Source of the DNA: CAZUVQ01 sp964623915
GTDB lineage: Bacteria; Bacillota; Clostridia; UMGS1883; UMGS1540
Length of the DNA: 6,272 nt
Direction of reading: 5' to 3'
Assembly: GCA_964623915.1 (NCBI GenBank)
Contig: CAZUVQ010000094.1
Location: forward strand, 1-6,272
This document shows positions 1-4,426 of this stretch, one piece after another (positions within the stretch are counted from its first letter, which is position 1; each line of letters begins with the position of its first letter). The notes below the pieces were generated by a model. It was not told where the DNA came from. It saw only the letters and a list, made by a program, of their open reading frames with translations, and did no database searches. The translations under genes and the position numbers were made by a program.

Positions 1-237
1 CGTATGGAGGTATATTTTTACTTTGATATGGATGAGGCTCAAGCTGTATTTCATATGATGGGTGAACCCACTGAAACACGCCATATAGTAATGCAAAATG
101 AACAGGCAGTTATTTCCCCGAGCTGGTCAATTCACAGCGGCTGCGGCACTAAAAATTATACATTTATCTGGGGAATGTGCGGTGAAAACCTGACCTTTAC
201 CGACATGGACCACTGCAAAACAAACGAATTAGAATAA
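1..237 (+). CDS. kduI: KduI, 5-keto-4-deoxyuronate isomerase, C-terminal part (5' end outside window)
   Basis: This is the last 78 codons of 4-deoxy-L-threo-5-hexosulose-uronate ketol-isomerase. The enzyme converts 5-keto-4-deoxyuronate, released by lyases from pectin or glycosaminoglycans, to 2,5-diketo-3-deoxygluconate in the cytosol. The reading frame is open to the left edge (codon 1 is Arg), so the ATG at position 4 is an internal Met and not the start. The family protein is about 280 residues, so roughly the first 200 are missing. The cupin-like core is clear from RMEVYFYFD, the MGEPTETRH stretch, NEQAVISPSWSIHSG and YTFIWGMCGEN. By alignment from memory to the E. coli enzyme, the Glu of RMEVYF and the His of WSIHSG correspond to metal ligands Glu203 and His245; the other two ligands lie upstream of the window. 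kduD follows after 19 bases, in the usual kdu pairing. Identification is secure. Confidence 0.95.
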   Translation, partial: RMEVYFYFDMDEAQAVFHMMGEPTETRHIVMQNEQAVISPSWSIHSGCGTKNYTFIWGMCGENLTFTDMDHCKTNELE

Positions 238-256
238 ATATTTAGGAGGATGAAAA

Positions 257-1054
257 ATGTTAAAAAAGTTCAGTTTAGAAGGAAAAATTGCTCTTATTAC
301 AGGTGCTTCATACGGCATAGGCTTTGCAATTGCATCAGCTTATGCAGAGTGTGGTGCAAAGATTGTATTTAATGATATTAAACAGGAACTCGTTGACAAA
401 GGCATAGAAGCGTACAAAGAAAATGGAATCGACGCAAAAGGCTATGTTTGTGATGTAACGAATGAAGACCAGGTAAATGAAATGGTTGCCAAAATCGAAA
501 AAGAAGTAGGAATCATTGATATTCTCGTTAACAATGCCGGTATTATAAAGCGTATCCCCATGACAGAAATGAAGGCGTCAGAGTTCAGACAGGTTATAGA
601 TGTTGACTTAAATGCCCCATTTATTGTATCAAAGGCAGTTATTCCTTCAATGATTAAAAAAGGGCATGGTAAGATTATAAACATCTGCTCCATGATGAGC
701 GAGCTTGGCCGCGAAACTGTTTCCGCTTATGCGGCTGCAAAGGGCGGTCTTAAAATGCTTACAAGAAATATTGCTTCAGAATACGGCGAATACAACATTC
801 AGTGTAACGGCATAGGCCCCGGTTACATTGCAACACCGCAGACAGCACCTTTGAGAGAAAGACAGGCAGACGGTTCACGCCATCCTTTTGATTCATTTAT
901 CGTTGCAAAAACACCTGCAGCAAGATGGGGAGAAACAGATGACCTTAAAGGGCCCGCAGTGTTCTTGGCATCTGATGCATCGGATTTTATCAATGGTCAT
1001 ATTTTGTATGTTGACGGTGGAATACTTGCTTATATAGGCAAACAACCACAATAA
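257..1054 (+). CDS. kduD: KduD-type 2-deoxy-D-gluconate 3-dehydrogenase / gluconate 5-dehydrogenase (SDR family)
   Basis: This is a classical short-chain dehydrogenase of 265 residues. The dinucleotide-binding TGASYGIG is at 15-22, NNAG at 92-95, and the catalytic tetrad is Asn119, Ser145, Tyr158 and Lys162 (YAAAK). The C-terminal SDASDFINGHILYVDGG is the usual SDR ending. Proteins of this type are often annotated as gluconate 5-dehydrogenase. Directly behind kduI the likely reaction is NAD(P)H-dependent reduction of 2,5-diketo-3-deoxygluconate to 2-keto-3-deoxygluconate, the step before KDG kinase and aldolase. A perfect AGGAGG at 244-249, seven bases before the ATG, fixes the start, and the short gap to kduI indicates one operon. 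The family is certain; the choice between KduD and gluconate 5-dehydrogenase rests on the neighbour. No T-rich intrinsic terminator follows the stop; a GC-rich repeat element begins about 25 bases downstream. Confidence 0.93.
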   Translation: MLKKFSLEGKIALITGASYGIGFAIASAYAECGAKIVFNDIKQELVDKGIEAYKENGIDAKGYVCDVTNEDQVNEMVAKIEKEVGIIDILVNNAGIIKRIPMTEMKASEFRQVIDVDLNAPFIVSKAVIPSMIKKGHGKIINICSMMSELGRETVSAYAAAKGGLKMLTRNIASEYGEYNIQCNGIGPGYIATPQTAPLRERQADGSRHPFDSFIVAKTPAARWGETDDLKGPAVFLASDASDFINGHILYVDGGILAYIGKQPQ

Positions 1055-1130
1055 GAGTACTTTGAATTATTAATTTTTTGGGGCTGTGACAAAATGCACC
1101 TCATGACGAACCAATGTACGCCTTCGGGCA

Positions 1131-1161
1131 AGGGCTTGCAGGGCTGCGCCATGCAAGCCTT
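1131..1161. repeat. Inverted repeat / hairpin 1 of the intergenic element
   Basis: AGGGCTTGCA at 1131-1140 pairs with TGCAAGCCTT at 1152-1161 (ten pairs including one G-U), leaving an 11-base loop that contains a further GGC/GCC pairing. There is no T run after it, so it is not a normal intrinsic terminator. It could stabilise or process the mRNA downstream of kduD. Confidence 0.6.
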
Positions 1162-1169
1162 CAGTTTGT

Positions 1170-1272
1170 CCATTCTGCACTATTTTGCTACTGCCCCCAC
1201 TGCCTCCCTCGTGCAGAGGGAGGGGGACCGCGTCAGCGGTGGAGGGATTGACCATTCTGCACTATTTTGCTA
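1170..1272. repeat. 21-bp exact direct repeat flanking a 61-base hairpin cassette
   Basis: An identical 21-base unit, starting CCATTCTG and ending TTTTGCTA, occurs at 1170-1190 and 1252-1272. The 61 bases between the copies hold two tandem hairpins. Both copies are followed by a C run and an A (CTGCCCCCA and TATCCCCA), as if the right end of the parent element had been duplicated or a second unit had joined it. Confidence 0.85.
1203..1240. repeat. Tandem hairpins 2 and 3 of the intergenic element
   Basis: CCTCCCTC (1203-1210) and GAGGGAGG (1216-1223) form a perfect 8-bp stem with a GTGCA loop. Three bases later ACCGC (1227-1231) and GCGGT (1236-1240) form a 5-bp stem with a GTCA loop. Neither has a T run behind it. 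This CCTCCCTC...GAGGGAGG followed by a short GC stem is the recognisable core of repeats I associate with gut Clostridia. Confidence 0.7.
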
Positions 1273-1276
1273 TATC
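1248..1276 (+). promoter_or_regulatory. Possible sigma-A promoter at the right edge of the element, reading into the 1308 gene
   Basis: TTGACC at 1248-1253 (five of six to the -35 consensus) is separated by exactly 17 bases from TATATC at 1271-1276. The -10 is preceded by TGC, which fits an extended -10. Transcription would start near 1283, about 25 bases before the ATG at 1308 and just ahead of its ribosome binding site. The -10 matches only four of six bases, so this is a candidate. The spacer consists mostly of the 21-bp repeat. The first copy of that repeat has the weaker pair TTGTCC and TACTGC at the same spacing. Confidence 0.45.
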
Positions 1277-1307
1277 CCCATTTTTCAGATAATGAAAGGA
1301 TTTTAAT

Positions 1308-2099
1308 ATGATTTTTTTAAAGGTTTTTGACAAAGACGGAAAATTGAAGTTTAATGCAAGCGGCAAAGATATACAAGCCGTTTATCCCGATTCCTATCAA
1401 GAGGGTGATAAAATAATAATTGAGCTTATTGGAATTGATAAAATTGCCATAAAGCTTGATGAAACGCTAAAGGAAAGCTATGTTTATATTCCCGGAAAGG
1501 TTTATGAATTTCCTATTCCCTTCGGAGATAAGACAATGGCATATCACCCTGATGCCTGGAATAAAACTGAAAACAAAATCACCGTGAGAACCGCCACGGA
1601 TTCAGAATTTTACTCATACAGAAATATTGCATTGAATACAGCTTCAGTACGCTTTAATGAAACTTGTTTTCCCTATGCAAAGGCAAATTATGTAACGCGT
1701 GACGAGCCCTGGTTTGAAGAACGTAATTCAATTGACGGTGTAACAGAAAGCAACGGGCACGGAGCATATCCGTATCAGTCATATGCAGGTGGCGCAAGAG
1801 AGGATATAGATTACACGTTATATTTCGGTCAGAAGGTTGAACTTGACAAAATTGTAATATATTTGCGTGCTGATTTTGCCGAGGAACATGACACATACTG
1901 GAAATCAATTACAGCAGAGCTTTCAGAAGGAACAAAACTGCCTCTCACCTTTGTTAAGACCGGTGATGCACAGGTGTTCACTTTTGAAAGGAGCTTTGTT
2001 ACAGATAGAATCCATCTTACGAGATTCAAACAGGCATCGTTTCCTCTTTCATGGGCGGCCCTTACACAGATAGAGGTTTACGGAAAATATTTGAAATAG
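1308..2099 (+). CDS. Uncharacterised protein with discoidin-like (F5/8 type C, galactose-binding fold) C-terminal domain
   Basis: This is a 263-residue protein I cannot assign to a named enzyme. The N-terminal 100 residues look like a small all-beta domain (alternating hydrophobic strands around GDKIIIELIGIDKIAIKL and VYIPGKVYEFPIP). Residues 105-261 have the layout of a discoidin domain: an opening RNIALNTASV, SIDG at 141-144, a YTLYFGQKVELDKIVIYLR strand pair, a stretch like a SITAELSEG loop, and the closing ALTQIEVYGKY. There is no signal peptide or membrane segment, so it appears cytosolic, unusual for a sugar-binding module. The start is set by AAGGA at 1296-1300, seven bases before the ATG. 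Behind kduI-kduD it may bind or process a uronate or oligosaccharide, but no catalytic motif is visible. The domain call rests on pattern only. It could instead be an outlying cytosolic enzyme with a galactose-binding-like fold. Confidence 0.75.
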   Translation: MIFLKVFDKDGKLKFNASGKDIQAVYPDSYQEGDKIIIELIGIDKIAIKLDETLKESYVYIPGKVYEFPIPFGDKTMAYHPDAWNKTENKITVRTATDSEFYSYRNIALNTASVRFNETCFPYAKANYVTRDEPWFEERNSIDGVTESNGHGAYPYQSYAGGAREDIDYTLYFGQKVELDKIVIYLRADFAEEHDTYWKSITAELSEGTKLPLTFVKTGDAQVFTFERSFVTDRIHLTRFKQASFPLSWAALTQIEVYGKYLK

Positions 2100-2103
2100 G
2101 TGG
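2098..2103 (+). promoter_or_regulatory. Ribosome binding site of dut, overlapping the upstream stop codon
   Basis: AGGTGG overlaps the TAG stop (2097-2099) of the preceding gene and lies five bases before the ATG at 2109. This selects 2109 over the in-frame GTG at 2100 and the ATG at 2118, and suggests coupled translation. Confidence 0.7.
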
Positions 2104-2108
2104 TTGCC

Positions 2109-2555
2109 ATGAACAGAATGAATATAAAAATAAAAAAGCTCAATGAAAATGCAATAATCCCGACATACGCTACGGTTTTCTCTGCCGGTGCGGACCTTTA
2201 TTCTCTTCCCGGTGAGGATATTACTGTTGCACCCGGCGAAACAGTATTGGTTCATACGGGGTTAACTGCTGAAATTCCTGAAGGCTTCGGTGGTTTTATC
2301 TTTGCAAGAAGCGGGCTTGCCTCAAAAAAAGGGCTGGCACCTGCAAACAAGGTCGGCGTTGTTGATTCAGATTACAGAGGTGAAATTATGGTTGCACTTC
2401 ATAATCACAGCAAGGTAGAAGCACTGATTACCGGCGGTGAAAGGATTGCTCAGTTCGTAATTATGCCTTTTGTCGCAGCTGATTTTATTATAAGTGATGA
2501 CCTGAGCGACACAGTACGAGGAGCCGGTGGTTTTGGCTCAACTGGAACAAAATAA
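2109..2555 (+). CDS. dut: dUTPase (deoxyuridine 5'-triphosphate nucleotidohydrolase), trimeric type
   Basis: It hydrolyses dUTP to dUMP and pyrophosphate, keeping uracil out of DNA and supplying dUMP for thymidylate synthesis. All five motifs of the homotrimeric family are present in the 148 residues: AGADLYS (26-32), ARSGLASKKG (66-75), NKVGVVDSDYRGE (80-92, with the catalytic Asp86), GERIAQFVI (110-118) and the C-terminal RGAGGFGSTG (137-146), the glycine-rich arm that closes over the neighbouring subunit's site. Length is normal for the family and nothing is missing. The ATG at 2109 is chosen because AGGTGG sits five bases upstream; a GTG at 2100 would give three more residues but abut the previous stop without a binding site. 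It is probably co-transcribed with the gene ending at 2099. Its place behind sugar-acid genes gives no functional hint. It is followed directly by the bidirectional terminator. Confidence 0.96.
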   Translation: MNRMNIKIKKLNENAIIPTYATVFSAGADLYSLPGEDITVAPGETVLVHTGLTAEIPEGFGGFIFARSGLASKKGLAPANKVGVVDSDYRGEIMVALHNHSKVEALITGGERIAQFVIMPFVAADFIISDDLSDTVRGAGGFGSTGTK

Positions 2556-2575
2556 AGTAAATATATCTACAAAAC

Positions 2576-2658
2576 AAAAAGTGCGGCAATGAGACGACCT
2601 CCAAAAGTTAGATTTTTTGGTCTAACTTCTGGGGGTCACATCACAAGCCGCACTTTTT
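2576..2658. terminator. Bidirectional intrinsic terminator between convergent dut and pncB, with interrupted loop
   Basis: A5 followed by GTGCGGC (2576-2587) pairs with GCCGCAC followed by T5 (2647-2658), a 12-bp outer stem that gives a T run on both strands. It therefore serves dut from the left and pncB from the right. The 59 bases between the arms fold into a second long hairpin: 2596-2612 pairs with 2621-2637 over 17 positions, with one G-U and one mismatch, around an 8-base loop. The T run on the plus strand overlaps the stop codon of pncB (2657-2659). Confidence 0.9.
2590..2643. mobile_element. 54-bp palindromic mini-element inserted in the terminator loop
   Basis: The block starts TGAGACGACC and ends GGTCACATCA. 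Its two 23-base ends are inverted copies with 18 identities, meeting around an 8-base spacer. CAA stands on each side (2587-2589 and 2644-2646), as expected for a 3-bp target duplication. Taking out the block and one CAA leaves GTGCGG-CAAG-CCGCAC with A5 and T5 arms, a standard terminator. TG...CA ends, a 3-bp duplication and the AAGTTAGA sequence recall IS3-family ends, so this may be a minimal derivative of such an element. It is too short to encode anything. An alternative is simply an unusually elaborate terminator. Confidence 0.5.
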
Positions 2659-4105
2659 ATTTACTGTATTTATTTAGCAGTTCATTTTTTAAATCCCATA
2701 ATGGTTTTGACATATCTACATAATACTTATGCGGATTTTCAAAACGCTTGACCTCATCCCAGAGCCTGTCAATCTGATGTGCACAATATTTTTGTATTTC
2801 CTTTAAGTTAGGCACCTTGTATACAAGGCGACCTCTGTCAAAAATTTTAACCATCAGCTTTTCAGCCTTAAAATCAGTTAACCGACGGCGTTTCCAAGTA
2901 TGGTCAGGATCAAATATTTCATAGGGCAATGTATCGTCAATCACTTCATCATAAAGCGTGATAACATCTGCAATTGCCTTGTCAGTTTCCCTTTCATACA
3001 GGCGATAAACCTGTTTGAAAGCAGGGATTGTTATTTTCTCCACGTTTTCAGAAATTTTAATTTTCGGAATCATTTTTCCGTCCTCCCAAATAGCGGCAAG
3101 CTTGTAAACGCCACCAAAAACCGGCTCGGATCTTGAAGTTATAAGCCTTTCACCAACACCAAAGCTGTCAATTTGCGCCCCTTGGCTCAATGTTTCTTTA
3201 ATTATGTATTCGTCAAGAGAATTTGATACTACTATCTTACAATCCTCAAGTCCTGCCCCATCCAAGGCTTTCCTCATTTTTTTTGTAAGATATGTAATAT
3301 CTCCACTGTCAATTCTAACTCCCTTTAATCGCCGCCCCAAAGGTACAAGGACTTCGTTATGCACTTTTATTGCGTTAGGCAAGCCTGATTTTAATACATT
3401 ATATGTATCAACCAATAAAGTGCAGCTATCGGGGTATGTTCTCGCATATGTGGCAAAAGCCTCATATTCGCTTTCATATAGCTGAACCCAGCTGTGTGCC
3501 ATTGTACCCAATGCCGGAAAATCAAAAAGCATCTCCGCTATTGTACATGCGGAGCCTGAGCAGCCGCCTATAAATGCCGCACGGGCACCGTTTATTGCCC
3601 CCGATGGTCCCTGTGCACGTCTCGACCCGAATTCCATAACTGCCCTTCCCTCGGCGGCACGGCAAATTCTGTTTGCCTTAGTCGCAATAAGAGACTGGTG
3701 GTTTATTGTAAGAAGAACCATTGTCTCAACAAGCTGCGCCTGAATGGCGGGGCCTTTTACTGTTATTATTGGTTCTCCCGGGAAAATCGGCGTCCCCTCA
3801 CTTATTGCAAAAACATCACACTCGAAGCGAAAGTTTACAAGGTAATCAAGAAAGCCATCCGAGAACATGTTTTTCTGACGAAGATATTCGATATCTTCTT
3901 TTGTGAAGGATAATCCTTCAAAATATTCAATAAGTTGGGCAAGCCCTGCCATGACCGCAAAGCCACCGTCATCCGGAACCCTTCTGAAAAACATGTCAAA
4001 GCATGCCTCTTTGTTTCCTACACCGCTTTCAAAAAAGCCGTTAGCCATTGTAAATTCATAAAAATCAGCTAACATTGTCAGATTATTTGTGTTTTTTTCT
4101 TCCAA
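2657..4105 (-). CDS. pncB: Nicotinate phosphoribosyltransferase
   Basis: It joins nicotinate to PRPP, with ATP hydrolysis, to give nicotinate mononucleotide in the Preiss-Handler NAD salvage pathway; it is cytosolic. With the start used here it has 482 residues. Visible features are the N-terminal NLTMLADFYEFTMA (8-21), EFGSRRAQGP (158-167), the GTMAHSW segment with His204, equivalent to the His that is phosphorylated during the ATP-coupled cycle, VDTYNVLKSG (232-241), RIDSGD (264-269) of the PRPP/phosphate site, and FGVGERL (315-321). Length and C-terminal tail fit the longer Gram-positive type. The start is uncertain. TTG at 4105 has GGAAGG nine bases upstream and begins close to the family's usual N-terminus. 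TTG at 4129, overlapping the upstream TGA, would add eight residues, but its purines (AGAGG) touch the codon with no spacing. It is the last gene of the rnjA operon, ending in the shared terminator. Confidence 0.95.
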   Translation of the reverse strand: MEEKNTNNLTMLADFYEFTMANGFFESGVGNKEACFDMFFRRVPDDGGFAVMAGLAQLIEYFEGLSFTKEDIEYLRQKNMFSDGFLDYLVNFRFECDVFAISEGTPIFPGEPIITVKGPAIQAQLVETMVLLTINHQSLIATKANRICRAAEGRAVMEFGSRRAQGPSGAINGARAAFIGGCSGSACTIAEMLFDFPALGTMAHSWVQLYESEYEAFATYARTYPDSCTLLVDTYNVLKSGLPNAIKVHNEVLVPLGRRLKGVRIDSGDITYLTKKMRKALDGAGLEDCKIVVSNSLDEYIIKETLSQGAQIDSFGVGERLITSRSEPVFGGVYKLAAIWEDGKMIPKIKISENVEKITIPAFKQVYRLYERETDKAIADVITLYDEVIDDTLPYEIFDPDHTWKRRRLTDFKAEKLMVKIFDRGRLVYKVPNLKEIQKYCAHQIDRLWDEVKRFENPHKYYVDMSKPLWDLKNELLNKYSK

Positions 4106-4114
4106 TTCTTTTGT

Positions 4115-4120
4115 CCTTCC
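4115..4120 (-). promoter_or_regulatory. Ribosome binding site deciding the pncB start
   Basis: GGAAGG on the minus strand is nine bases before the TTG at 4105-4103. It lies inside the codons that would be translated if the upstream TTG at 4129 were used, which argues for the downstream start. Confidence 0.5.
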
Positions 4121-4125
4121 GATAA

Positions 4126-4398
4126 TCAACCTCTGTCGAGCGCATCCTGCAACCAGTATTCAGCTATATCCATAGCTGAATACATTCCTTCACGCTCTGC
4201 CTTTTTTATTATTTTGTCTCTGCCGGGACTGTTTTCCTGCAATTGAATTGTTATACTTGTTGAAACATCCAAGTCATCAATTTTTTTTGAGGCATTGATA
4301 ATCATGAGAATAATATATTTATCCGAAGGATTTCCGTAATAAATCATATTTCCTCTTCTTACCAAAGGTTTATCCTTGTACAATAACATTTCTCCCAT
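4126..4398 (-). CDS. Small conserved-looking protein of unknown function between rnjA and pncB
   Basis: This is a 90-residue protein that I do not recognise as a named family. Residues 1-55 look like a beta-rich half (MLLYKDKPLVRRGNMIYYG, then YIILMIINASKKI and STSITIQLQ), and about 60-88 form a charged helical tail ending in MDIAEYWLQDALDRG. There is no signal peptide, transmembrane helix or cysteine pair, so it is probably cytosolic. The start is well supported by GGTGAGG (4405-4411) six bases before the ATG. It lies 28 bases downstream of rnjA, and its TGA is within or just before the start region of pncB, so all three are expected on one mRNA. It does not resemble the small RNA polymerase epsilon subunit (RpoY) found beside rnjA in Bacillus. 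It is a real gene on grounds of ribosome binding site, spacing and sensible composition; its function is unknown. Confidence 0.85.
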   Translation of the reverse strand: MGEMLLYKDKPLVRRGNMIYYGNPSDKYIILMIINASKKIDDLDVSTSITIQLQENSPGRDKIIKKAEREGMYSAMDIAEYWLQDALDRG

Positions 4399-4426
4399 AT
4401 TTTACCTCACCTTTCACCATTTATAT

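Larger units (their letters stand above)
1078..1280. mobile_element. GC-rich, hairpin-rich MITE-like intergenic element
   Basis: The 253-base gap between kduD and the next gene is filled by a non-coding block of about 59% G+C by my count over 1081-1260, clearly richer than the genes around it. The left end TTGGGGCTGTGACAAAAT (1078-1095) matches the reverse complement of 1182-1199 at 14 of 18 positions. It also resembles the reverse complement of 1264-1280 (TGGGGATATAGCAAAAT), so the block has imperfect terminal inverted repeats, with the right end present twice. T runs (1074-1078 and 1281-1285) flank it and could be a target duplication, but they are too simple to prove one. Inside are at least three hairpins and a 21-bp direct repeat. 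Similar structured repeats occur between genes in Clostridia genomes. No transposase is present, so any movement would have been in trans. The call as a mobile element is inference. Confidence 0.5.

Noticed and set aside
1070..1306. Two short open frames on opposite strands (1094-1306 plus, 1070-1255 minus)
   Set aside because: Both lie within the structured repeat element, have no ribosome binding site, and translate the hairpin arms. Such frames are typical spurious gene calls over these repeats.
1055..1307. Riboswitch or intrinsic terminator in the kduD downstream gap
   Set aside because: None of the hairpins is followed by a T run and I recognise no riboswitch core; repeat-element origin explains the structure better.
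3204..3913. Plus-strand open frames of 60-93 codons opposite pncB
   Set aside because: They are antisense shadows of a well-conserved enzyme and have no recognisable product or convincing ribosome binding site.
4126..4398. The small gene as RpoY (RNA polymerase epsilon), known beside rnjA in Bacillus
   Set aside because: Sequence pattern, length and position (downstream rather than upstream of rnjA) do not match.
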